Source: an uncultured Acidobacteriota bacterium (GTDB lineage Bacteria > Acidobacteriota > Terriglobia > Terriglobales > CAINCZ01). Taken from it: a stretch of DNA of 64,000 bases. Positions 38,027 to 46,373 of this stretch are shown piece by piece. Numbering within the stretch: position 1 is the stretch's first letter; each line of letters opens with the position of its first letter. The DNA is taken from contig CAINCZ010000037.1 of the NCBI GenBank assembly GCA_903847195.1, forward strand, positions 1 to 64,000. The letters run 5' to 3'. The position numbers and the translations under genes were made by a program. Below the pieces are notes generated by a model. That model was not told where the DNA came from. It saw only the letters and a list, made by a program, of their open reading frames with translations, and did not search any database.

Positions 38027-40279
38027 ATGGCCACTTTTACCACGAACAACATCAAGCGCACTGCCATACCGGTTTTCGTTGCCAGCACGGTGATGCTGAC
38101 CTTCATCTCCTTCTGGCGCGTGGCGGCCATCGTGCTGTCCGACCTCGCCTCGTCCGCTTACTACGTGGGCGGCGACGCCGAGAAGGTGATCGGCAAGAGC
38201 GCCCCCTGGTTCATTCTGGCGGTAATGATCTTCAGCTACTGCGTGCGCGCAGTTTACATCGAGTCCAGCAGCATGTTTGTCCGCGGCGGCGTCTACCGCG
38301 TGGTGAAGCAGGCGATGGGCGGCACGCTGGCCAAGCTGTCGGTTTCCGCGCTGTTATTCGACTACATCCTGACCGGCCCCATCAGCGCCGTCACGGCGGG
38401 CCAGTACCTGGCGGGCTTTGTTGAAGACGTGGCGAAGCATCTCGGCCGGCCGATCCACATGAACCAGAACCAGTTCGCGGCGGGCTTCGCCGTGCTGGTT
38501 ACGGTGTACTTTTACTGGCAGAACATCCACGGCATTCATGAGTCCAGCGATAAGGCCTTGAAGATCATGAAGATCACGACGGTCATGGTCGTGATCCTGA
38601 TTTTGTGGTGCGTGTACGCGGTGTTGAAGAACGGTTCGCCGCTGCCGCCGTTGCCCTCCCTCCAGAACATCCACCTGGACCACGAGACCTGGGGATGGCT
38701 GCACGGCACATGGGCGCAGGGCACCATCATGGTGGCCCTGCTGGTGGGATTCGGACACTCCGTGCTGGCCATGAGCGGCGAAGAGACGCTGGCCCAGGTC
38801 AATCGCGAAATCGAGCACCCCAAGCTGAAGAACCTGCAGCGGGCCGGCATGGTGATCTTCCTATACAGCTTGCTGTTCACTTCGCTGGTTTCGTTTTTCG
38901 CGGTGATGATCATTCCGGACAGTGTGCGCCCGGAGTATTTTGCCAACCTGATCGGCGGACTGGTCATGTACCTGCCCGGCCCTGAACTACTAAGGGTCTG
39001 CTTCCACGGTTTTGTCGTGCTGGTGGGCGCCATGATCCTGTCGGGCGCGGTCAACACGGCCATCGTGGGTGCCAACGGCGTGCTCAACCGGCTTTGCGAA
39101 GACGGCGTGATGACCACCTGGTTCCAGCGCCCGCAGAAGAAGTACGGCACCAGCTACCGCCTGCTCAACCTGATTGTCGCCCTGCAGCTCATTACCATCG
39201 TCGCCAGCGGCGGCGACTTCTATCTGCTGGCCGGGCTCTACGCCTTCGGCGTCATCTGGAGCTTTTCGTTCAACGCGCTGGCCACGCTGGTCCTCCGTTA
39301 TACGCAAAAAGAAGGACGCGGATGGAAGGTGCCAGGCAACCTCACCATCGCCGGCCGCGAAATACCAGTCGGTCTGATCCTTATTACCGTGGCGCTGTTT
39401 CTAACGGCGGTTGCCAACTTTCTGACCAAGATCGAGGCGACGATCGCGGGAGTGCTCTTCAGCGTGGTGTTTTTCGGGGTGTTTACCTTCAGCGAGCGCC
39501 ACGCTCGCAGGGCAGCGCATGGAAAGCCTGAGCAACTGGAGCAGTTCCGGGTCATGAACAACCCGGAGATGACCGATGAGACGGTCGGCATCCGGCCCGG
39601 CAATGTGCTGGTCGCCGTGCGTGATCCGCGCAATCTCTACTACCTTCGCAACGTTTTGCACCAGGTCGACACCACCAAGCAGCATGTCGTGGTGATGACC
39701 TCGCGGCTCACTCCGCGCCAGCACAATTTCGGCGGCAACGTCATCCTGGAAGCCAAAGACGTCTTCGACCATTACGAACAGGAGCTGTTCTCGCGCGTCG
39801 TAGCGGTTGCCGAGAAAGAGGGCAAGCCGGTTTCGCTGCTGGTGGTTCCGGCAACGAACGTCTTCGACAGCATCATGGTCACCGCCCAGCGCCTGCAGTC
39901 GGCGCGCATCGTCTGCGGCCTCTCCAATAAGCTCTCCTCCGACGAGCAGGCCAAGCTGACGGGCGACGCCTGGGAGCGGCTGCCCGAACCGAAACCCCGC
40001 GTGGCGATGGATGTGGTGGCTCCCGACGGCTCGGCGAAGGAATATTTGCTCGGTCCGCACGCGCCGCGCCTGCGCGACCAGGACAATGACAAGCTGCACG
40101 ATTTATGGAAGCGGGTAACGGCCGATCCTACCTTTGCCTCGCTCCATCATTACGACATCGTCTGGCTGGCGCTGGAAGAATTGGACCGCGAGATGCAAGA
40201 CCCGGAACAGCGCGCCGCGCTGTTGCGACTCCTCCAGCAGCAGATGCGCGGCGAGGATCGCAACTCAAAGCCGAACTGA
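38027..40279 (+). CDS. APC-superfamily transporter with C-terminal cytosolic (USP-like) domain
   Basis: In this 750-residue protein about twelve membrane segments occupy residues 15-480, starting TAIPVFVASTVMLTFISFWR. The remaining about 240 residues form a soluble alpha/beta domain (NVLVAVRDPRNLYYLRNVLH, SLLVVPATNVFDSIMVTA) resembling universal-stress-protein folds. This layout is that of large APC permeases, including KimA-type potassium importers and some amino-acid carriers. Substrate is not readable. The structured leader upstream suggests metabolite or ion-dependent control. A terminator follows. Confidence 0.82.
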   Translation: MATFTTNNIKRTAIPVFVASTVMLTFISFWRVAAIVLSDLASSAYYVGGDAEKVIGKSAPWFILAVMIFSYCVRAVYIESSSMFVRGGVYRVVKQAMGGTLAKLSVSALLFDYILTGPISAVTAGQYLAGFVEDVAKHLGRPIHMNQNQFAAGFAVLVTVYFYWQNIHGIHESSDKALKIMKITTVMVVILILWCVYAVLKNGSPLPPLPSLQNIHLDHETWGWLHGTWAQGTIMVALLVGFGHSVLAMSGEETLAQVNREIEHPKLKNLQRAGMVIFLYSLLFTSLVSFFAVMIIPDSVRPEYFANLIGGLVMYLPGPELLRVCFHGFVVLVGAMILSGAVNTAIVGANGVLNRLCEDGVMTTWFQRPQKKYGTSYRLLNLIVALQLITIVASGGDFYLLAGLYAFGVIWSFSFNALATLVLRYTQKEGRGWKVPGNLTIAGREIPVGLILITVALFLTAVANFLTKIEATIAGVLFSVVFFGVFTFSERHARRAAHGKPEQLEQFRVMNNPEMTDETVGIRPGNVLVAVRDPRNLYYLRNVLHQVDTTKQHVVVMTSRLTPRQHNFGGNVILEAKDVFDHYEQELFSRVVAVAEKEGKPVSLLVVPATNVFDSIMVTAQRLQSARIVCGLSNKLSSDEQAKLTGDAWERLPEPKPRVAMDVVAPDGSAKEYLLGPHAPRLRDQDNDKLHDLWKRVTADPTFASLHHYDIVWLALEELDREMQDPEQRAALLRLLQQQMRGEDRNSKPN

Positions 40280-40295
40280 TTCGCGCCGTCACTTT

Positions 40296-40328
40296 GAAAC
40301 GGGCCTTCGCAGGCCCGTTTCGTATTTT
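40296..40328 (+). terminator. Rho-independent terminator after the APC gene
   Basis: An 11-bp stem, GAAACGGGCCT (40296-40306) with AGGCCCGTTTC (40311-40321), has a TCGC loop and is followed by GTATTTT. Confidence 0.85.
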
Positions 40329-40391
40329 CCGCTCCAATCCCCCAACCGAGTAGTCCGTCGCGCCGAGGTGCCGCATGAACTGGGGCCGCAG

Positions 40392-41096
40392 CTAACCTCT
40401 TCCCGAGACAAACAGATTTCCTGCCACCACGAAGCGTAGCGGGTGGTCGATCGCCTTGCTGATGCCGATGCGCGGCGTGACCGTGATCTCGCCCGGCACG
40501 AAGCCGTCGTCCACGATCACCAGGTCGGAGGCCGGATCAGAGAAATCTTTGTCGTTGTCGCGCGGGCGCGTAACCCCGAAGGCCTGCGCCATCCGCCCCG
40601 GTCCACTGGTAAGCAGGCGGCGCACGCGGTCGCTGGCGCTGGGGTAATCCATTCCTCGCGCCAGCGACATCCACTCCTCCCCGGCCACCGGCTCGACCGC
40701 GCGAAAAAGGACCGCCCCGGCCTCGCCTTCGGGAAGCGTCGATACGTTCAGGCACCAGTGATTGCCGTAGGAAAAATAGACATAGGCGCGCCCTGGCGGT
40801 CCGAACATGACGCCATTGCGCGCCGTGCGCCCTGCCGCAGAGTGCGCCGCCGGATCACCGTGTCCGAGATAGGCCTCGGTCTCGACGATGCGCCCGGCTA
40901 TCACCCGTTCACCGTCGCGCCGCAGGAGAATTTTTCCCAGCAGCGCCGGCGCCACCCGGCTCGGATCAGCGAAATAGAATTCGCGCGGCAAGGGCGCGAG
41001 CGCAAGCAGACGGGCAGGCGGAAAGGCGACCATGGGGCCTGTTGCGGCCACGCATTGCTTCGGTGTCCGGCGGCGCGAGTTCAGGGTCTTTGTCAT
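40392..41096 (-). CDS. 3-methyladenine DNA glycosylase (AAG/MPG family)
   Basis: This 234-residue protein (start at 41096 assumed; 41033 is also possible) removes alkylated purines in base excision repair. FYFADPSRVAPALLGKIL, then IVETEAYLGHGDPAAHSA with the catalytic glutamate, RNGVMFGPPGRAYVYFSYG with the base-flipping region, and LLTSGPGRMAQAFGV are all family blocks. It lies 61 bp downstream of the bcp gene on the same strand, so repair and peroxide defence may share a transcript. Confidence 0.9.
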   Translation of the reverse strand: MTKTLNSRRRTPKQCVAATGPMVAFPPARLLALAPLPREFYFADPSRVAPALLGKILLRRDGERVIAGRIVETEAYLGHGDPAAHSAAGRTARNGVMFGPPGRAYVYFSYGNHWCLNVSTLPEGEAGAVLFRAVEPVAGEEWMSLARGMDYPSASDRVRRLLTSGPGRMAQAFGVTRPRDNDKDFSDPASDLVIVDDGFVPGEITVTPRIGISKAIDHPLRFVVAGNLFVSGRG

Positions 41097-41157
41097 GGGA
41101 AGAAGAAAATCCGGCTGGAGCGCCGTGGCGCTCCAGCCATGAATTGCCAAGCAGGCG

Positions 41158-41628
41158 TCAGCCCGCTGCTGGAGCTTCCTTGAGCGCGGCCAGTACCTCC
41201 TCGGCGTGCCCGTCGGCTTTCACCTTGGAGAAGATGCGCGCGATCTTGCCTGCCGGGTCGATTACAAACGTGGTGCGCTCGATGCCGAGTTTCTTCACCC
41301 CGTACATGTTCTTCTCTTTCAGGACGTCGTAGGCTTTACATACTTCGCGGTCTACATCGGCCAGCAGGGTGAAAGGCAGGTCGTACTTCTCTTTGAACTT
41401 CTTCTGCTTCTCAGGAGTATCGGCCGAAACGCCCAGCACCAGGGCGCCGGCGGACTGGATACGGCGGTATGCGTCGCGGAACCCGCACGCTTCCAGCGTT
41501 CAACCGGGGGTGTCGGCCTTGGGGAAGAAATACAGGACGACGTGCTTGCCCTGGAGTGATTTAAGGCTCACGTTTTTGCCGTTCTCGTCAGGAAGATTAA
41601 AATCAGGTGCGCGGTCGTTGAGGTTCAT
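41158..41628 (-). CDS. bcp: Selenocysteine-containing peroxiredoxin, BCP/PrxQ type (in-frame TGA at catalytic residue)
   Basis: Translated from ATG at 41628 with TGA at 41502-41500 read as selenocysteine (U), the 156-residue product is a complete BCP/PrxQ. It starts MNLNDRAPDFNLPDENGKNV, the active site is FFPKADTPGUTLEACGFRD, and it ends LAALKEAPAAG. In this family the residue after TPG is the peroxidatic cysteine that attacks peroxides; here it is U43, with the resolving cysteine C48 five residues on, as in E. coli BCP (C45/C50). AAGGAGG lies 8 nt before the ATG. The frame is intact on both sides of the TGA, and a SECIS-like stem-loop follows it. A simple nonsense mutation of TGC or TGT, or a read error, is the alternative, but would have to hit exactly this codon. 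A plain gene call gives only the last 93 residues from 41439. Confidence 0.85.
41471..41502 (-). promoter_or_regulatory. SECIS-like element directly after the bcp TGA
   Basis: On the minus strand, after TGA (41502-41500), the arm GCGUGCGG (41490-41483) pairs with CCGC-G-ACGC (41479-41471, one bulged G) around the loop GUU (41482-41480). There are 17 nt between the TGA and the loop. Known bacterial SECIS elements lie right after UGA, with an apical loop about 16-37 nt away that carries G near its start; this fits. Sequence of the stem also encodes protein, as usual. Confidence 0.7.
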
Positions 41629-41668
41629 CGTGCCGGCCTCCTTTTAAGCCGCTGGAAAATTGACTGCC

Positions 41669-43195
41669 ATGAAGATTGCCCCGACTGCTCGAAATCGCTG
41701 GTTGAAACTCGCTGCCTTCGTCTGCCTCGTTGCCGTCGGCGCCCCGGCGCTGCGCGCGCAGGGTCGGCAGCTGCCGTCCACGCCCGCCGCCGCCAGCGGC
41801 CCGCGCGCCCTTGCGTTGCTGGAACTGGCTCCCGACGGACGCGCGCGGCTGGTGCCCATCGCCATCCGCATCAACAACAAATTCTACGACGCGGGACTCT
41901 ATCGTGCGAGGCCGCGTCCCATGGCCGTCGATCCGCAGACGGTGTACGAAGTGCAGCGCAGCGGCGAACCAGCCGGACTGTTCACCGTCACCCGCGCACT
42001 GACGACCAAAGATGTGTGGATCGGGCTGGGACAGTGGCGTCCCGGAAAGCCCGAAGCAGCCGCAAAAAAAATCACACCGGCCCCGCGCATCCAGGCTGGA
42101 CCGCCCGATGTGGGCGAGCGTCCCGTGCTGAAGCGGCCCGCGGGTTCGGCAAGCCAGTCTTCACCGGCTGACTCTGCCGAGCCGAAACCTGCGGCAAAGC
42201 CAACCGCAGTTGATGAGGATCGCGACCGACCCACGCTGAAGCGCCCGGGAAGCTCCAGCGCGGAGGCTGACGATTCGCGGCCGACTATGAGGCGGCCCGC
42301 GCCACCGGACTCCACGGCTGCGGCAGACGACGATGCCCGGCCCGCACTGAAACGTCCCGCCGGCCAACCCGCGCCCGCCGAAGATGCTGACCCGGATCGC
42401 CCTGCGCTCAAGCGCCCCGCGCGGGAGGAGCGGCAATCCGCTTCCCGCACCGATAGCGACTCGGAACGCCCGACGCTGCGCCGCGGCAAGCCGGCCACGC
42501 AGCTGACCACGGACGAAACCGCGCCCGCCATCACCAACCAGCCGGGGGCGTCTCCGGTGCTGGCCGTGTCCACCGCCAGCGCAGGTGCGGCCACGGGAGG
42601 CATGAAGCTTGAAGTTCTGCCCGCCATCTCCGATGCGAAAGTGCAGGAGTCGCGCTCGTTCCTCATGATGCTGAACCCCATCGAGCGGCAGCAGTTGGAG
42701 GGCAAAGTCCAGGCCGTGGCCTATGCCGCCGTGCAGAAGTGGGCGTCCACGCGCCCGGTGGCCCGCCCTGCCGCCGCCGGGCAGTTGCAGGTCAGCAACT
42801 TTCAGGTCTTCAACTACAACAACGATCCGGTGGCTGTCTTTTCGGCTGAACTGCCTGGTGCGGCTGCGGCTCCACCTATCCGCCGCACCGCAGGAGCCTC
42901 AGCCGCAACGGCGTCAGCGGCAGCCGTCGATCCCAGCTTCCGCTTCTTTGTAACCGTGGTGGTTCGCCGCGACATGTACGGCGAGCTGCGCACACTGCTC
43001 ACCCAGGTGACCGACCACCGCCACCTCGACGCCTACGCGCGCTTCGAGCTGATCGATGCCGTCGACGGCGAGGGCTCGCGCACGGCGCAACTACTCTTCC
43101 GCCGCGTCGGCGACCGCAGCTTCAGCTACGCGCTCTACCGCGTCGCCATGGACCGCTGCTGGCCGATCTTTGAGAGTGCGGGCAAGGACCTGTAA
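41669..43195 (+). CDS. Secreted protein with repeated RPxLKRP motif
   Basis: In this 508-residue protein a signal peptide (about 1-31, LKLAAFVCLVAVGAPALRA) precedes a beta-rich domain (about 45-125). A linker (about 140-280) has six spaced copies of a RPxLKRP-type motif (ERPVLKRP, DRPTLKRP, SRPTMRRP, ARPALKRP, DRPALKRP, ERPTLRRG) between acidic alanine/proline-rich spacers. The C-terminal domain (about 310-508) has FFVTVVVRRDMYGELRTLL. Spaced short basic motifs in a flexible linker often bind a partner repeatedly, but no partner is known. It is divergent from bcp with a 40-bp gap. Confidence 0.7.
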   Translation: MKIAPTARNRWLKLAAFVCLVAVGAPALRAQGRQLPSTPAAASGPRALALLELAPDGRARLVPIAIRINNKFYDAGLYRARPRPMAVDPQTVYEVQRSGEPAGLFTVTRALTTKDVWIGLGQWRPGKPEAAAKKITPAPRIQAGPPDVGERPVLKRPAGSASQSSPADSAEPKPAAKPTAVDEDRDRPTLKRPGSSSAEADDSRPTMRRPAPPDSTAAADDDARPALKRPAGQPAPAEDADPDRPALKRPAREERQSASRTDSDSERPTLRRGKPATQLTTDETAPAITNQPGASPVLAVSTASAGAATGGMKLEVLPAISDAKVQESRSFLMMLNPIERQQLEGKVQAVAYAAVQKWASTRPVARPAAAGQLQVSNFQVFNYNNDPVAVFSAELPGAAAAPPIRRTAGASAATASAAAVDPSFRFFVTVVVRRDMYGELRTLLTQVTDHRHLDAYARFELIDAVDGEGSRTAQLLFRRVGDRSFSYALYRVAMDRCWPIFESAGKDL

Positions 43196-43218
43196 GCGTC
43201 AACGTTTCGGCACATACA

Positions 43219-44064
43219 ATGAACGGAATGGGACCCGCCTACCTCGCCGCGATCTTTGGACTTGCTGCTGCCGCCGCCTTCGGCACCGCCGACTTCTGCG
43301 GCGGTATCGCCAGTCGGCGCGCCTCCGTATTCAGCGTGCTCACCGTCGCCCGTGCCTGCGGCCTGGTCGCCATGCTCGCCCTGGCGCGGCTCACGCACGA
43401 GCCCATCCCCGCTGCCCCCGCCCTGCTCTGGGGCGCGGCCGCCGGAGTAGCGGGCGGCATCGCCCTGCCTGCGCTCTATCGCGCACTGGCCGTGGGCAAG
43501 ATGGGCATTGCCGCCCCGGTCACGGCGGTGCTGTCGGCCGGACTTCCGGTGCTGTTGTCGGCGATGCTGGAAGGTCTGCCGCACCTGCTGCAGATCGCCG
43601 GACTCGCCGTCGCACTCGTCGCCCTGTGGCTGATCTCTCGCCCCGACGGCAAACTGCGCCCGCAGGGTCTGGGACTCGCGCTCATCGCCGGTGCGGGCTT
43701 CGGCTTCTTCCTGATCTTCATGCGCCAAGGCACGACGACGGCGACTTACTGGCCGCTGGTGGCCGCGCTGGTTTCTTCGCTGCTGGTGGCCGTCATCATT
43801 CTGCTCGTGCAGGGAGGATCCCTGCCGAGTCTGCGCCTGATGCCGGTCGTGGTTGGCTCCGGCGTGATCGACGCCTTCGGCAACTACTTCTTTATCCTCG
43901 CCGGGCAGCATGGACGGCTCGACATGGCCGCCGTGCTGTCGTCGCTTTACCCGGCGGCGACGGTGCTGCTCGCCCGCTTCGTGCTGAAGGAGCACATCAC
44001 GCGGATGCAGTTTGCGGGATTGGTCGCCGCGTTGATTGCGGTTCCGCTGATTGCGGCGCGGTGA
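43219..44064 (+). CDS. EamA/DMT-family transporter
   Basis: This 281-residue protein has ten predicted membrane helices as two five-helix EamA halves (about 5-135 and 145-280), typical of drug/metabolite exporters and nucleotide-sugar relatives. The C-terminal motif LSSLYPAATVLLARFVLKEH is the EamA signature. The start at 43219 is an ATG 23 nt after the previous stop, with an alternative at 43228. Substrate unknown. It may be co-transcribed with the upstream gene. Confidence 0.88.
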   Translation: MNGMGPAYLAAIFGLAAAAAFGTADFCGGIASRRASVFSVLTVARACGLVAMLALARLTHEPIPAAPALLWGAAAGVAGGIALPALYRALAVGKMGIAAPVTAVLSAGLPVLLSAMLEGLPHLLQIAGLAVALVALWLISRPDGKLRPQGLGLALIAGAGFGFFLIFMRQGTTTATYWPLVAALVSSLLVAVIILLVQGGSLPSLRLMPVVVGSGVIDAFGNYFFILAGQHGRLDMAAVLSSLYPAATVLLARFVLKEHITRMQFAGLVAALIAVPLIAAR

Positions 44065-44082
44065 AGGCTAGTTTGGGAGCCG

Positions 44083-44709
44083 CTATTTTCGCTTGGATTT
44101 TCCCACCGAGTAGCCGCTCACCGGAACATCCCGAAACATCTCGCGTGTCTCTTCATACCGCGAAATGATGGCGTGGTCCTCCGGAACCCCATCGTTCAGA
44201 TACCAGCCATATTCGATGATTCCCGAACTCCCGGCCGGTGGAAGAACGACTTCATTGAGATACCAGACTCCTTCCACCATCCCAAAGTCTTCTCCCTTGG
44301 GCAGCACCCTGCCCTTCAGCTTCATGCGCAGCGTGCTGAGCGTATCCTCGCCCAGGACGATTCCGTCGGGAGTAAGCAGGCGCTTACCGGACATGTTCAC
44401 TACGTTGTACCAAGTCACCAGCCGCGAGTCGCTGACATTGGCTGTTAATATGCAGAACTCCGAGTTCCAAGTGTGGTGATTGCCGTCAACTTTGTGGGCT
44501 TTGCCAAATCTTCCGTTCAAGTTCTCGAGCGGCTCCCCAATCTTTAGATAGGGAGTCCGTGTGATTCCCGCGCTCGCTGGGTCACCACACAACACTGGCA
44601 AAGAGACTGGCGCGTTGAGGCCAGTTCCCTTCGGTGCTCGGGCAGTAGCGCAAAGCACCGTTGCCAGAATGCACAGAGCTGTGAATAACAAGCGACGCGA
44701 TTTGTTCAT
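44083..44709 (-). CDS. Hypothetical exported protein
   Basis: This 208-residue protein has a signal peptide (about 1-24, RRLLFTALCILATVLCATA). Two cysteines, in LPVLCGDP and EFCILT, could form a disulfide. The C-terminal part has EGVWYLNEVVLPPAGSSGII. No family recognised. The ATG at 44709 has GGGAGA about 5 nt upstream. It follows the TauE-like gene by only 22 bp on the same strand. Confidence 0.55.
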   Translation of the reverse strand: MNKSRRLLFTALCILATVLCATARAPKGTGLNAPVSLPVLCGDPASAGITRTPYLKIGEPLENLNGRFGKAHKVDGNHHTWNSEFCILTANVSDSRLVTWYNVVNMSGKRLLTPDGIVLGEDTLSTLRMKLKGRVLPKGEDFGMVEGVWYLNEVVLPPAGSSGIIEYGWYLNDGVPEDHAIISRYEETREMFRDVPVSGYSVGKSKRK

Positions 44710-44731
44710 CGTTTCTCCCACGAACACGGCG

Positions 44732-45091
44732 CTACTTCGCCGTCAGCATCCGTACGGCAACGACGATGAGGAAACACGCGAAAATCCGCCGCAGCGCCAG
44801 GTTAGACAGGTGCTGCGCCCAGTTGCCTCCGAGCCAGCCGCCCAGGAATACTCCCAATGCCATGATTAAGCCCAACTGGAGATTGGCGTGGCCGTGCTTG
44901 TAATACTGCCAGAAGGCCAGCAGTCCGGTCGGCGGCAGCAGGATGGCCAGCGACGTACCCTGGGCTTCGCTCTGCGTCATGCCGAAAAAGTAGAGCAGGA
45001 TGGGGATCAGCAGCACGCCGCCGCCGATGCCCACCATCCCGGATAGAAATCCCACCACGACGCCGACCAGCAGGCCGCCCATCAGGTACAT
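44732..45091 (-). CDS. Half-length TauE/SafE-family membrane protein
   Basis: This 119-residue protein has four hydrophobic segments. The N-terminal motif GFLSGMVGIGGGVLLIPILLY is the signature of TauE/SafE (sulfite exporter-like) carriers, followed by the companion motif SEAQGTSLAILLPPTG. Normal members have about 250 residues made of two such halves; here only one half is present, with a clean stop. Half-size members may act as homodimers, or this may be a truncated gene. It sits 25 bp after dgt on the same strand. Confidence 0.8.
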   Translation of the reverse strand: MYLMGGLLVGVVVGFLSGMVGIGGGVLLIPILLYFFGMTQSEAQGTSLAILLPPTGLLAFWQYYKHGHANLQLGLIMALGVFLGGWLGGNWAQHLSNLALRRIFACFLIVVAVRMLTAK

Positions 45092-45116
45092 CGTCTTCTC
45101 CCTTCCGGCGCGCCGC

Positions 45117-46247
45117 TCAGCGCCGGGCCGTGCGCCGCCGCCCCACCGTGCGGTGCTGCTCGAGGATGAAATTGTCCGTCATGCCGGCGATGAAGTCGCA
45201 GATGACGCGCGGCAGCGGCTCGCGCTCGGCCTGCTGGCGATAGCTGGCGGGCAGGTGCTCGGGATGCTCCATCCAGTGCGCGAACAACTCGCGCACCACG
45301 CGTTCGGCGCGCTTCTTCTCCGGCAATAGCTCTTTGCTGAAGTAGAGGTTCTCGTATAGGAACTGCTTCGAGCAGGCGCGCTCGGCCTCTACTTCCGCGC
45401 TGAACGCCACCAGGCGCGCCGGGTGGCGGCGCAGGTCGTCCAGGCTGCTGACGCCCACCCCGGTCACCGTCTTCGCGGTATTGGCAATCAGGTCGCTCAC
45501 CAGCCGGTTGAAGAATCCCTTTAGCGCTTCGTTGAATTTCAGCTTCTCGGGCACCGCCGTATACTGCCGCTCGGCCTCGCGGTAGAAGCGCGCAAAGACC
45601 TCCACGCCCTGGCAGATCTGCTCGACCGAGAGAATCCGGGCTTCGTAGCCATCGTCGAGGTCGGCCGTGGTGTAGCCGATTTCGTCGGTGAGGTCGATCA
45701 GTTGCGCCTCGAGCGGCGGCCGCAGGTTGAGCAGGTACTCACTCAAGTCCGGATGCTCGGCGGCGCCGTAGTCGTGCGAGTGCTTGATAATGCCCTCGCG
45801 CACCTCGAAGGTCAGGTTCAGCCCGCGAAAGGCCGCGTAGCGCATTTCAAAGTCTTCGACGATGCGCAGCGCGTGCAGGTTGTGATCGAAGGCCAGCCCA
45901 TGCTCGCGCATGGCGGCGTCGAGCGCCTTCTCGCCGGCGTGGCCAAACGGCGGATGTCCGATGTCGTGGGCCAGCGCCAGCGCCTCGACCAGGTCGGTGT
46001 TGAGCCCCAGCTGCGCGGCGATGGTGCGGGAAATCTGCGCGACTTCAATGGTGTGCGTCAGCCGGTTGCGGAAGTGATCGGAGTGACGGCGGGTGAAGAC
46101 CTGGGTCTTCGACTCCAGCCGGCGAAAGGCGCGCGCGTGAATGATGCGGTCGCGGTCGCGCTGAAAGACGTTGCGATAGGGATGCGCCGCCTCCGGATGG
46201 CGGCGTCCGGCCGAGTCCTCGGCCCGCACGGCGTAGGGAGCGAACAT
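45117..46247 (-). CDS. dgt: Deoxyguanosinetriphosphate triphosphohydrolase (dGTPase-like HD protein)
   Basis: This 376-residue protein splits dNTPs to deoxynucleoside and triphosphate. The HD motif is present as RNRLTHTIEV and ALAHDIGHPPFGHAGE, with the upstream RDRDRIIHARAFRRLESKTQVF typical of the dGTPase-like (type 2) family. It belongs to the shorter subgroup seen outside enterobacteria. Preceded by the TPR lipoprotein gene with a terminator between. Confidence 0.92.
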   Translation of the reverse strand: MFAPYAVRAEDSAGRRHPEAAHPYRNVFQRDRDRIIHARAFRRLESKTQVFTRRHSDHFRNRLTHTIEVAQISRTIAAQLGLNTDLVEALALAHDIGHPPFGHAGEKALDAAMREHGLAFDHNLHALRIVEDFEMRYAAFRGLNLTFEVREGIIKHSHDYGAAEHPDLSEYLLNLRPPLEAQLIDLTDEIGYTTADLDDGYEARILSVEQICQGVEVFARFYREAERQYTAVPEKLKFNEALKGFFNRLVSDLIANTAKTVTGVGVSSLDDLRRHPARLVAFSAEVEAERACSKQFLYENLYFSKELLPEKKRAERVVRELFAHWMEHPEHLPASYRQQAEREPLPRVICDFIAGMTDNFILEQHRTVGRRRTARR

Positions 46248-46310
46248 GGGGTGAGGATAACAAAGCTCGACGCCGGAAGCACTAAGGCCCTGCGGGTATT
46301 GCTGCGGCGG

Positions 46311-46348
46311 GGAAAAAAGAAAACCCCACGCCGTCAGGCGTGGGGTTT
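46311..46348 (-). terminator. Rho-independent terminator after the TPR gene
   Basis: A perfect 12-bp stem, AAACCCCACGCC (46348-46337 on the minus strand) with GGCGTGGGGTTT (46332-46321), has a four-base loop and is followed by TTCTTTTTTCC. Confidence 0.9.
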
Positions 46349-46373
46349 CAACGCAGATCGTTCTCGCAGCTGC

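Noticed and set aside
41500..41502. TGA in bcp as a plain nonsense mutation or sequencing error
   Set aside because: The position at the catalytic residue, intact flanking frame, strong ribosome binding site and following stem-loop make selenocysteine more likely, though it is not excluded.
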